A stretch of 21,486 nt of DNA from Neocallimastix lanati (nom. inval.) (taxonomy: Eukaryota > Neocallimastigomycota > Neocallimastigomycetes > Neocallimastigales > Neocallimastigaceae), in the NCBI GenBank assembly GCA_016946835.1, contig JACVTC010000154.1, positions 380,001-401,486 on the forward strand. Reading direction: 5' to 3'. Both the position numbers and the translations under genes were made by a program. Shown here in pieces: positions 1-9,053 of the stretch. Below the pieces are notes generated by a model, which had not been told where the DNA came from, ran no database searches, and saw only the letters and a list, made by a program, of their open reading frames with translations. Each line of letters begins with the position of its first letter. Within the stretch, counting starts at the first letter, position 1.

Positions 1-324
1 ATGTCACAATGCTTCTATCTTCTCTAAGTTTTATTTGTCTTAATTTATCTTCAATCTGTTTGATTTCAAAATCAATATCTGCTAATATTTTTTCATAATC
101 TTTTTCCTTTGACGTACTTCTCTATTAAGCAATATTTTGAATTATACATATATTAAATTCAATTTATAATAAGGTAATACAAAAAATATAATTTTATTTA
201 TTGAAATTTATTATACATATATTAATATAAAAATAAAAATAAAACAATAAAAAATAAATTAATAATATAGTAATATTTATATATAATAATAAATAAAAAA
301 ATAAAATACCTTTCTCCAGAACAT
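1..324 (-). CDS. 5' part of a spliced gene, possibly Lunapark-like ER protein (partial)
   Basis: Two short minus-strand exons fit together. Exon 1 (324-310) reads MFWRK from an ATG with A at -3 and ends at a GTATTT donor. The intron would be 309-122 (188 bp, almost pure A/T, ending AATAG). Exon 2 (121-1) starts in the same phase, reads RSTSKEKDYEKILADI and continues through a charged amphipathic stretch with KLRQIKLRED near the end, then leaves the window. The exons contain clearly more G/C than their surroundings. A short Phe/Trp/Arg N-terminus followed by a coiled coil ending in a basic-acidic segment is the layout of Lunapark (LNP1), which stabilises three-way junctions of the ER; there a pair of membrane segments would follow, outside this window. 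Coding nature is well supported, the splice model moderately, the family only by pattern. It lies in tandem with the mannosyltransferase gene. Confidence 0.5.
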
Positions 325-781
325 TTTTACAATTATATCTTTTATTAAATATTTTTTTAATAATTATAAATTATTATTTATTTATTAATTATATTTTTAT
401 AATATTATATTCTTTTTCTTGTGATTTAATAATTTATTTTACTATTATTTATTGTTGCTATTAAAAATAAAGATATAATAAAATAATATAGTATAAATAT
501 ATAAATAAATTACATATATATTTATATTATAGTTGATTCTTAATTGAAATATTTTAAATATATAAATATTTATAAATATTTTTTTTTTTCAAGTAGATTT
601 GGTATTTCAATTTTTTTATTTTTTTTTTTTTTTTTGAAAGTTTTTATAAAAAATTTTTCTTTTCCTTTTATTTTAATTAATATTTATATTTAAAAAAAAA
701 ACTCAAATTTTAAAAGCAATATACCAATAAAAATTATAAATTAGGATTTTTATTTCAAAACTTAAAATTTTATTTCATTGC

Positions 782-812
<31 letters not shown>

Positions 813-1568
813 GTAAAACCAAAACTAAAATAAAAAAAAGATATTGTACTAAAAATTAATTTTTAATAAAAAAAGTAACTCCAGTTTTATTAAAAATTAA
901 ATCTAAAATAATTTAATAATTAAAAAAAAAAATAATTTTGTAGTTTTAATGTATCAATTATTATTTATTTATTTATTATTTATTACTTATTTATTATTTA
1001 TTATTTATTTATTATTTATTTATTATTTATTTATTTATTAATGTATTAATTGTATTTATTTTATATATAAAATGTAAAACATTATAAAATAAATATTTAT
1101 ATTAATTTTATTAATTTTTTATATAATAAATTTAGTATGTAAAATAAAAAAAAAAATAATAGAAATAATTATATATAAAAAATAAAAAATATATATATGA
1201 CAATATAATATTAAAAATGATTTATAAATATAATATATATTTTTTAATTTAATAATATTTATATATTATTTCTATATTTTATTTCAAATTTTTTTATTAT
1301 TTTAAATATAAAGCATTAATAATTATATATTTTATTTTTATTTTGATAATTTTTTTTTTTTTTTACTCTTTAATTATTAAAAAAAAAAAAAAAAATTAAA
1401 AACAAAAAATGAACAATATAATAATAAAAAAAAAATAATAAAACTATATTATTAATTTATTACTATATTTTTTAATTATATATTATATATATATATTTTT
1501 TTTTAAAAAAAATAAGCATATTCTATATATTTATTTATTTAATTATTTAATTCTTTTAAATATATAAT
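325..1568. other. AT-only intergenic spacer
   Basis: About 1.2 kb of almost pure A/T between the two minus-strand genes. It should hold the promoter of the left gene and the 3' end of the mannosyltransferase gene. I see no coding stretch, RNA gene or GC-containing motif on either strand. It contains a 25-nt A run (788-812), several T/A runs paired around 1340-1395, and the microsatellite listed separately. Confidence 0.7.
957..1041. repeat. TTATTTA/TTTATTA microsatellite
   Basis: An 85-bp imperfect array of interleaved TTTA and TTATTTA units, interrupted by a single C (TTATTACTTATTT). It is a plain simple-sequence repeat in intergenic DNA with no visible function. Confidence 0.8.
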
Positions 1569-3134
1569 TTAATAATTTTTTTGATTTTTTTCTAATTCAT
1601 CCTCATATGTTCCTGATACAACAAAGTGCATTTTACGTTCTCTTTGAATAATTTGATTAATAATATCATTTTCTTCATCATCAAATGGAGTTGTTTTACG
1701 ACCATCTAAATTCATACAATGAAAGGTTGGCCATTCAGCTTCAGTATCTTCAATAAGATATACTTCGAATTTTAATAAACGATCATTGTATCTCTCATCA
1801 TTTTTATCCTTTACAATATGATCATTCCAGAAAAGTACATGACCATCCCTTGATAAATGTCCAACATGTCCACAGAGTTGTTCAGCATTTGGATCGTCAC
1901 CTTCAGCACCAACAGCTAATTCACCAACAAAAACAATTGGTAATGGAATTTCATTATAATGTTGACGAGCCATATCGAATCCCATCCAGAATGTTTCCTT
2001 ATCACCGTGAACATGCTTGTAAACAACATCATCACGAATTTTTTGTTCATTAAATTTACAAACTGCTAAGACACCTAATATAGTTCTACTCTTATCAATA
2101 ACAACTGTACTAGATTCCATTTCGTGAGCTGATTCTTCATTCCAAAAACGAAGTCCTTTTGTTTCTGGTAATGGATCTACCATCCAATTTTTAAGCCATT
2201 GAGAACCAGAATGTGGTCCTGGGTATAAAGTACGATCACGGAAGAAGAGAGTTCCAGTTTCTTTATAACCTTCATCCTCAAAAAGAATAGCTGGATCTTT
2301 AATATACATTGCGTCAGCATCCATAAGAATGACTTCTTTAAAACGAGAAGCTAAAACAGAGAAAGGTTTGATAGCCCATCCACCAATTTGTAATGGTTCG
2401 TCATCAAAATATTTTCTAATATCTGAAACATAAACATTTTTATATTCTTGGAATTTCTTTCTATTTTGGACTGAGAGGTCTTCTTCTCCATTATAGAAAA
2501 TTTCAATTGGAAGATCACTTTCAATAATATTACGTAAAGCATCAACAGTACTAATAGCAAATCCAAAATGACCATCACCAGCACAAATAACAATACCACG
2601 TCCATCAAAAGATTTGAATAAATTTTTGGCTGAATAAAAACGACGTTTATAAAGCCATGGATATAAAGATTGATGTAAAGATGCTAAAATTCTGCGATTT
2701 CCTGTTAATTTTTTTGGATCACTGATAAGGAATGAAGCATCTTTGAAGGTTTCAGCACTGTATGGGCCTTCTCCAAATATTTCACGCCATAAATAAGAAT
2801 GAAGTTCAACTCTATCACGTAAAGTTATAAAATCTTCTGTAGCGATTCCTTTATGAAATGATTTTACTACTAAGGCACTAAGCTTATTTTCAAGCTTACG
2901 ATGATTATCACTAGCCTTTTCACTAATTTTTTCATTAACAACTTCTTTTTCTGTTTCATTTTTTGGAACATCTACTATATTTTTATTACTTACTTTCTCT
3001 TGGTTTAATAAGTCTGAATAATGTTCAGAAACATTAGCACTTCTTTTAATACTAAATAAAAACAGTGATATAAATATCATACTACCTAGAACTATAAGCA
3101 TTGGTATTATTACACGTTTTCTTGAAATTCTCAT
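1569..3134 (-). CDS. MNN1-family alpha-1,3-mannosyltransferase (type II membrane protein)
   Basis: An intact 521-residue single-exon gene. Residues 8-29 form one hydrophobic membrane anchor after a short basic N-terminus (MRISRKR), the type II layout of Golgi glycosyltransferases. Residues 30-90 are a charged, low-complexity stem with two N-glycosylation sequons (N34, N59). The catalytic region runs from about 175 to 475: a GDGHF segment near 186-190, the metal-binding DxD motif in VILMDADAMYIKDP (D272-x-D274), the MNN1-like SSTVVIDK segment (341-348), and HGDKETFWMGFD (376-387). The family (Mannosyltran3) transfers mannose from GDP-mannose to N- or O-linked glycans in the Golgi lumen of fungi; the exact linkage cannot be read from sequence. 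The start is supported by the context AACAAAATG and the immediate membrane segment. The tail after about 490 is charged. The frame is unbroken and codon use differs sharply from the AT-only flanks, so it is probably functional. Confidence 0.9.
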   Translation of the reverse strand: MRISRKRVIIPMLIVLGSMIFISLFLFSIKRSANVSEHYSDLLNQEKVSNKNIVDVPKNETEKEVVNEKISEKASDNHRKLENKLSALVVKSFHKGIATEDFITLRDRVELHSYLWREIFGEGPYSAETFKDASFLISDPKKLTGNRRILASLHQSLYPWLYKRRFYSAKNLFKSFDGRGIVICAGDGHFGFAISTVDALRNIIESDLPIEIFYNGEEDLSVQNRKKFQEYKNVYVSDIRKYFDDEPLQIGGWAIKPFSVLASRFKEVILMDADAMYIKDPAILFEDEGYKETGTLFFRDRTLYPGPHSGSQWLKNWMVDPLPETKGLRFWNEESAHEMESSTVVIDKSRTILGVLAVCKFNEQKIRDDVVYKHVHGDKETFWMGFDMARQHYNEIPLPIVFVGELAVGAEGDDPNAEQLCGHVGHLSRDGHVLFWNDHIVKDKNDERYNDRLLKFEVYLIEDTEAEWPTFHCMNLDGRKTTPFDDEENDIINQIIQRERKMHFVVSGTYEDELEKNQKNY

Positions 3135-3404
3135 TTTGTTATAATATATCTTATGTTTAAATCAATTCTTTATTATATGGAAATATTAAGTTTTAGAAAA
3201 ATATTTGTATATATAAAATTTTCTTCAATTCACTAAAAATATATGAATAGTTCAACTATTATATATTTAATAAATAATATGATTATATTTTTTTTTATTA
3301 TTACTGTTATTTGTATTTTACTTTTATTTTTGAATGCTATTTCTCGAATTTTCTTATTTTTATCTTTCAAAAGGATTTCAAATGGATTTTATTCATTAAT
3401 TTTT

Positions 3405-3432
3405 TTTTGAGTTTTGAGTTTTGAGTTTTGAG
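3405..3432. repeat. Four tandem TTTTGAG units
   Basis: Four perfect 7-bp units TTTTGAG followed by a diverged TTTTGTTTTCG. It is about 270 bp upstream of the mannosyltransferase start codon. There is no further evidence of a regulatory role. Confidence 0.85.
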
Positions 3433-4369
3433 TTTTGTTTTCGTTTATGTATAAAATATAAAATACTTTGTAATATATTCTAGTGAATATTATAAAAGTA
3501 TATATATATTAATAAAAAATTGTCTATATAAATTTTTACGTTATAAAAATAATATTTAAATATTCCTTTTTTTTTTATCAATCTCTATTTTTATTTATAT
3601 TTTTAGTATAAAAAAAAAAAAAAAAAAAAAAAAAAAGATACAATAAAAAAATTTTTGTTTGTACCAAAAAAAAGTATTATTTATTGTATTAAAAAAAAAA
3701 GAATAAAATATGTTAATATAATATTAATAATTATATTATATTAGGTATAAACAATAATATTAAATATATAGACTATTTCTTAATCAAAAATTATATATAA
3801 TAAATAAATATTTAATAAATATCTTTCTCTTTTTCATAATAAAAAAAATATAGATTTAATTAAAATCAATATAAATTATTATAGTATGATTTTGAAATAA
3901 TAATTTTCTATATTTTATTACAAAATTTATTAATCTTTCTGTTTAATTAAAAGTTTTACTTTAACATCTTCTGACACTTCACTCATATAACAAAATTTAA
4001 ATCTTAAAAAAAAAAATGTTCTTACATGTTTTCAAAGTATTGAATTTTTCTTTTAAAAGTTTTCAAATAAAAAATATATATATAAATTGTATATATATAT
4101 ATATATATATTAAAAAAGAAAGCAATTCAATTGTTTTTCGTTTTCAAATTAATTTATTTATTAGTAGTATTGTTGTTTTATTTATAATATTTTGTTTATT
4201 TATTTTTTTTTTCTTTTTTTTTTTTTTTATTTGTTTTCTTAATTTAAATAATAATATCTTTCATTTATATATTTTTACTTCATTATATTTAAAAATGAAA
4301 AATAAAAAAAAAAATATAATAAAAAAAAATTTATATATATTAATATTATTTAATTTTTATATATAATTA

Positions 4370-4405
<36 letters not shown>

Positions 4406-5138
4406 TATTAATTAATAAAATAAATATAAAAAATTATTATTATTGAAAAAATAATTAATTTACTACGAAATATTTTAGTATTTTTATAAATATATGACCT
4501 TATTAAAATATAAAATAATACAAAACAATTTAACATAATATTTACTTTTTTTTTTTCAATTTATTTATTATAATTATCTATCAATTTTATAATTTTCAAT
4601 ACAGAAAAATAGAATGTCAAAATATTTTATATGTATTTTTTTTTTTTTTGATAGATAAAAGAATTTATTCATTAAATATAATTCATAATAAAACTAAATA
4701 TTTTTAATAATAATCTTGTAATTAATATATTTAATTATTATTTATTATAATTAGTAATATTAAATCAATAATGCTATTATTTAATAATTCATTAATATTA
4801 GCAAATGAAATGATATACTAATGTAAATAATATCAAATAAGATTAGATTAATGTTGAAGACATTTCAATAAATTAAATAATTTATTTTACGAACTTTAAT
4901 ATATAATAGGATAATTTTTATTTAAAATATAATTGATTTGACAATATATTAACAGTATTGAATAATATACCGATAGCCTATGAAAAAGTAGATATTTAAA
5001 TTAAAAGCTAAAAAATAAAAATAAATAAAAATACTATTATTAAAATAAATAAATGTCAATGTTTTAAGCATTTATTTTTGTATGTAAATATAATATATTA
5101 AAATTGGTCAATTTTATTCAAAATCATAAATTCATAAT

Positions 5139-5258
5139 CATAAATTTTTATTAAAAAATAAATATTTAATTTATAATTATTAATTTTTATTAAAAAATAA
5201 ATATTTAAATTATAATGTTAATCTTTATTAAAAAATAAATATTTAATTTATAATCATT
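5139..5258. repeat. Tandem repeat, about three copies of a 38-39 bp unit
   Basis: Three near-identical units share the core ATTAAAAAATAAATATTTAA, whose starts lie at about 5150, 5189 and 5227 (spacing 39 then 38 bp). A fourth, decayed start follows at about 5262. The units differ by single bases. It is a minisatellite immediately upstream of copia remnant B; no function is visible. Confidence 0.8.
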
Positions 5259-5539
5259 AATATTTATTTAAAAAAAAAAATTTTAAAAGTCAATATAGAA
5301 GTAATTCATACCTAAATCTATTATATATATATAATTTTTCTGTATCTGTTGAATAAGAAGTTTTATCAAATATAATTTTGATATAATTAAAAAAAAGTTG
5401 TTGAATAAATAAAACATAAATACAAAGTTTCCACATATAAAGGGAAAAACAGAATTATTGAAATTAATATAATTAAAACTAATAAAAGCTACAAATTTAA
5501 TCAAAAGGATTATATTAAACAAATATTAACTAACTATAT

Positions 5540-6268
5540 ACGCAATCTAAAGTAACAATAACACCATATATTAATGTAAAATTCGAAAATAGAGAAAACT
5601 CCGAAAAAATTGACAAACCGGATTATAAAAGATTGACTGATTCCTTATTAGAGGTATTAACAAAAACAAGATCAGATATAGTATTTTCAGTAAATCAAGT
5701 TGCAAGATTTTCTGAGAATCCAATAGAGGCTGATTTGAATGCAGATATTAAAATATTAAAATAGCTTAAAAGTACGAGGGACTATTCAATCCATTAAAAC
5801 AAAAAGAAAATTCTTAAGAGCTTATTGTGTTATAAATTCGTGATGAAATTAAAAGAATATCCACCTCAGGATATATATTCATATTAGGAAATAGTCCAAT
5901 ATCATAGAAATCAACTACTCAGAAAAAATAAAGCCTTATCAACCAGGGAAGCCGAATACTTAATAATATATACAAAACAAACTGAATGAATAAAAAGATT
6001 AGTAAATAAATTAGTCAATAAAGATATTATAATTAATATTAGAATAGATTATAAGCCATGTAATGATATAACCAAAAAATGAAAACAAAAAGGAACGATA
6101 CAAGTATATGGAAATAAAATATAAATAAATTCCAAATGAAATTATATAAAAATGAAATTAAGTTAATCCTAAACTCATTGATAGCAGATCCATTAACCAA
6201 AAGTATTTCTAAACCCAAGATCAAATACTTTGCAAATTTCAAATGTAGTAAATGCCAATGAAGGGGAA
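5540..6268 (+). pseudogene. Decayed copia pol 3' end (RT tail and RNase H)
   Basis: One frame reads DKPDYKRLTDSLLEVLTKTR followed by SDIVFSVNQVARFSENP, the conserved copia segment after reverse transcriptase (usual form YRKLVGSLLYLA.TRPDI). Later pieces lie in different frames: LKSTRDYSIH at about 5765, a RNase H segment STSGYIFILGNSPIS (about 5860-5904), ALSTREAEY (about 5936-5962) and IADPLTK at 6182-6202. In-frame stops include TAG 5762-5764, TAG 5905-5907 and TGA 5987-5989; the last two sit where the family has tryptophan. At least two frameshifts are needed. The product cannot be functional. The motif order is colinear with copia pol, which makes the identification firm. Confidence 0.85.
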
Positions 6269-6407
6269 TGTTAAATATCATAGTTACATGTTTAATTACA
6301 TTGCACTTTATCCTACATTATTAATGTAAAAGCAATAAAATAAATTAATAAACAAACGCATAATAAAATATAAATATCATTTCTGATTTTAAATTTTATA
6401 TTTAACA
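6269..6407 (+). repeat. LTR of element B (139 bp) with 10-bp inverted ends
   Basis: The sequence starts directly after a polypurine tract (GAAGGGGAA, 6260-6268), exactly where a 3' LTR should begin. It opens TGTTAAATAT and closes ATATTTAACA, a perfect 10-bp terminal inverted repeat with TG...CA ends. No second copy is found in the window, so the right boundary rests on the inverted repeat alone. The size is short but within the range of copia LTRs. Confidence 0.65.
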
Positions 6408-6453
6408 ACAAAAAAACTGGACAATTAAAGATAATATTAACATTATAACTTAC

Positions 6454-6492
6454 AAATTCATTATCTTGTTGAAAAGTAAGGAAGGGTCTCAT
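6454..6492 (-). other. Candidate small 5' exon next to the B LTR
   Basis: On the minus strand an ATG begins 13 codons with ordinary codon use (MRPFLTFQQDNEF) and is followed at 6453 by a canonical GTAAGT donor. The segment is more GC-rich than its flanks and lies just outside the LTR of element B, so it could be host sequence whose gene was split by the insertion. No matching downstream exon was found. It could equally be chance. Confidence 0.2.
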
Positions 6493-6503
6493 CGGTAATT
6501 AAT

Positions 6504-6595
6504 TTACTGTACAAAAAGACTTTTTAAACATAATTTTCTAATTTCTTCTGTTGGAACTTGTAATAACTTATTATAATAATAATTTATTTTATCTC

Positions 6596-6600
<5 letters not shown>
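6504..6600 (-). pseudogene. Possible C-terminal coding fragment, unknown
   Basis: The minus strand reads VRDKINYYYNKLLQ then VPTEEIRKLCLKSLFVQ and a TAA at 6506-6504. The amino-acid mix is protein-like, unlike the Lys/Phe/Ile runs typical of noise here. Directly upstream lies a 27-nt homopolymer (T6600-6626 on the plus strand), and AG dinucleotides at its edge could be an acceptor. It may be a last exon or part of the neighbouring decayed minus-strand gene. I do not recognise it. Confidence 0.35.
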
Positions 6601-6626
<26 letters not shown>

Positions 6627-6780
6627 GAAAAAAAAAATTATAAAATATAAAGTTTTTAAGTTTTTTTTGATTATAAAAAAATATATATCATTAAAAAACA
6701 TTTAATATAAATGTTATTAATTTTTATTTTCTTTCAAATAGAATTTAATTTAAATAAAAATAAAAATATACATTATTTTA

Positions 6781-7917
6781 TTACAAAAAAATCTCTACTT
6801 CATCAGTTAGTAATCCCTTTAATTTTACTAATTCATATAACCTACCAATACTAATGAATTTCATATCTTTCTTAAAGTCATTATCATCATCATTTTCCTT
6901 TAATTTATTAAATTCTTTATATAATGAATATTTATATTGATAAATTAAATGAATTAAATGATCTTCATTAATATTGTGTAAGTTTATAAAATTTTGATAA
7001 AATCTATTAAAAAGGATTGAGCACTTCGTGGATTGAACAATCTTTGTTATTAAATCCGGAAAAGGTTGATTAATTACCTTATTAAAGGCATACTCTATCT
7101 ATTTAAAAAATATATAATATTATAAAGAAATAAATATAATAATTATAAATAAATAGATTTAGTTGTCATTTGTTCTACATATTTATCTATTCATTATCCC
7201 CTTTACTAAATAATGTAAATCTTATAATAGCTTTTATATAATCGTCTTCTAAATCTTCATTATCAAATCCCTAATATTATCATGTATATATTAATATTAT
7301 TACTAATAAATCATTCATTATTAAGAATTATTCATATTATATTGAGATATAAATATAACAGAATAAAATTTAATATTATTAAAATTACTGTTAATTTATC
7401 ATTCAATAATCCTCAAATTTATAAATTTCACCACCATCAATAAATACGTCTAAGAGTAATTTTCTATTTATGCATCAATTAAATAATTTATAATAATAAT
7501 AAATATATTTAACAAAATTTTTAATTAAATAAATAACTAACTGTTATAAATATTATTAACTTTTGTATTATCTAATCTTGAATTTAATTTTTCAATTAAT
7601 TGTAGAATAGAGAATTTTGATAATTCTGGAGCATTTATTAAGCATTCTCTATATATAGATTATAAATAATGTAAATATATATCAATAATATTAAAATAAT
7701 AATAATAATAATTTTTTCCTTTTGTTTGTTGTTTTAAGTTCATTTTGTATACCTTTAACCATTCTTTAAATCTTCAGTTATTATTTAATAGAATTACCCA
7801 GTGGGACTCTAAAAGTAATTGAGAAATAACAAAAAGCTTCTTCGAATTTATCTTTATTTTTTAGAATTAGAAAAACATATTATTTCAAATAAAATAGTGT
7901 ATTTTTGTTTTATTTAT

Positions 7918-7960
<43 letters not shown>

Positions 7961-8123
7961 GTTATAGTTACTTCAGTATATTGTTTATAATTTACTTCTG
8001 CCACTATTATTTTTAAAATTTTAAATACAACATGATATTTCTTAGATCTTTCTCTCCTTCAATAGTTTGGATAAATCCTGAAGCAATAGTACCCTCAATA
8101 ATAAAAGCGGTATTAATATCACT
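6781..8123 (-). pseudogene. Decayed or intron-rich minus-strand gene of unknown family
   Basis: Five minus-strand blocks, separated by AT-only stretches, read as protein. In coding order they are: 8123-8013 (SDINTAFIIEGTIASGFIQ...), 7870-7781 (LILKNKDKFEEAFCYFSI...), 7648-7537 (ECLINAPELSKFSILQLIEK...), 7270-7190 (GFDNEDLEDDYIKAIIRF...) and the last exon 7098-6781. The last is 105 residues, from an AAATAG acceptor to a TAA, containing INLHNINEDHLIHLIYQYKY. A short piece at about 7450-7400 reads LLLDVFIDGGEIYKFEDY. Splice acceptors (TAG) precede several blocks, but good GT donors are missing and blocks at 7190 and 8030 need a frame change, so decay is more likely than a working gene. A 36-nt A run (7921-7956) falls inside. 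I do not recognise the family; the Asn/Leu-rich helical style recalls ankyrin-type proteins of gut fungi, but no ankyrin motif is clear. Confidence 0.6.
7921..7956. repeat. 36-nt poly(A) run, longest homopolymer of the window
   Basis: It is 36 consecutive A. Other long runs are A788-812, A3610-3636, A4375-4402, T6600-6626, A14957-14973, T18010-18033 and T20898-20920. They occur in both orientations, between or inside gene remains, so they are not simply poly(A) tails of retrogenes. Confidence 0.9.
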
Positions 8124-8828
8124 TTAATAATTTTTTTTATTAATTATATAGTAATAAATATTTTATTAATAATTATAAATTCGAAAAAATCAACATCTCT
8201 TATTGTTTATTAATAATCTTGAATAATAATTTTGTAAATCATATTATATATATAAAATATGTTATAAAATTAATATTAATATTAATATTAATATTAAATA
8301 TAAAATTTTAACATTTATAAAAGGTAAAATTATTTACTCTTTAATAATTTCATTATTAACATTCTAATTTTTTTAAAATATATAAAATACCACCGAATAA
8401 ATATTTTAAGAAATTTAAACAATTTAAGCGTTCAAAATTACACATGCTATTTTTATATTATAGAATTAGATTTCAAATTATAATTTTAATTATAAACTTC
8501 ATTTACATTATATAATAATTTTTATATTCAAATTAAATTTTATAATTCATTCATATATTTTGGTAAAAAATATTTAATTAGCTATTTATTATTTATTAAT
8601 ATATAAAATTTTATTAGTAATTATTAAATAAAATAAAGCTGAAATTTTATAAATAATTTCATAATAATAATAATAATTATAAATTTATTGCTTTAATAAT
8701 GATATTTACCTATTTTTATATTACAACTACAAAATACTCTGAAAATCAATGCCAAATTTTATTATTTGTATTATTAAATTTTATTTTATAAATATTATAT
8801 TTAAATATATAAAATAAAGAAATAATAT
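8124..8828. other. AT-rich spacer with hexamer repeat
   Basis: About 700 bp of A/T-dominated sequence between two minus-strand coding remnants. It contains about 4.5 copies of TAATAT (8269-8296) and short TAA runs near 8665. I see no coding block, LTR end or RNA gene. Confidence 0.55.
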
Positions 8829-9050
8829 CTATTCAGTAGATGTTGGAGCAGGAGTATTTGATGTATTAGTATTTGTATTAGTGTTTGGGTTTGTATTATT
8901 ATTGTTGGTAATCTGTTACTTGCAACATTAACATGAAGCAAAGTGATATTGCAAATCTGCTAAAGCTTCCTTTCCTTCCTTATGATTAACAAAATCAACA
9001 TAAATTCTCTTACGAAGAGGAAGAGCATCGGTAAACGTTATAAATTCCAT
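8829..9050 (-). pseudogene. Host gene fragment with two internal stops, unknown family
   Basis: From an ATG at 9050 the minus strand reads 40 residues with well-expressed-gene codons (MEFITFTDALPLRKRIYVDF, then a segment with HKEGKEALADLQYHF). It meets TAA at 8930-8928 and another TAA four codons later, then runs on in the same frame through an Asn/Thr/Pro-rich tail (NPNTNTNTNTSNTPAPTSTE) to TAG at 8831-8829. A frame that stays open over 74 codons apart from two close stops points to a recently broken gene or a tiny altered region. The frame stays open upstream of the ATG, into DNA that on the other strand is copia element A, so the real 5' end was probably cut off by that element. The family is not recognised. 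Confidence 0.55.
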
Positions 9051-9053
9051 TGA

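Larger units (their letters stand above)
3135..5539. other. AT-rich intergenic region without a recognisable gene
   Basis: About 2.4 kb of very AT-rich DNA. It includes the 5' flank and likely promoter of the mannosyltransferase gene, simple repeats at 3405-3432 and 5139-5258, and long A runs at 3610-3636 (27 nt) and 4375-4402 (28 nt). Open frames here are made of Ile, Phe, Asn, Lys and Tyr with homopolymer peptides and look fortuitous. Any left part of copia element B would lie in the last few hundred bases, but I cannot recognise it. Confidence 0.6.
5540..6407 (+). mobile_element. Ty1/copia retrotransposon remnant 'B' (3' end only)
   Basis: Only the end of the element survives: the connection between reverse transcriptase and RNase H, RNase H, the polypurine tract and one LTR. 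Left of about 5540 the homology fades into AT-rich DNA, so gag, protease, integrase and the catalytic reverse transcriptase are absent or unrecognisable. Its sequence is clearly different from elements A and C and more decayed than A, so it is probably the oldest of the three. It is on the plus strand like the others. Confidence 0.85.

Noticed and set aside
1850-2053. Plus-strand open frame rich in His and Gln
   Set aside because: It is the antisense shadow of the mannosyltransferase gene.
3930-3986. Minus-strand ATG followed by MSEVSEDVK... and a stop after 18 codons
   Set aside because: The first nine codons look coding and a GTAAAA follows, but no further exon could be found downstream in 3135-3930, so a gene cannot be supported.
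4016-4366. Open frame of 116 codons on the plus strand
   Set aside because: It consists of Phe/Ile/Asn/Lys runs produced by A/T tracts, including a poly-Phe stretch and an (AT)n segment; no motif, no codon signature, no homology pattern.
4930-4990. Weak resemblance to a copia gag segment upstream of remnant B (ILTVLNNIPIAYEKVD)
   Set aside because: Only one short stretch, flanked by stops, with no zinc knuckle or further colinear match; too weak to claim.
5283-5522. Minus-strand open frame of 79 codons
   Set aside because: Composition is Phe/Ile/Asn/Tyr only and it lies beside the left edge of remnant B; typical chance frame in AT-rich DNA.
8928-8947. Possible tiny GT...AG intron spanning the two stops in the 8829-9050 fragment
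   Set aside because: About 20 bp is far below the size of spliceosomal introns; in-frame stops in a broken gene are the simpler reading.
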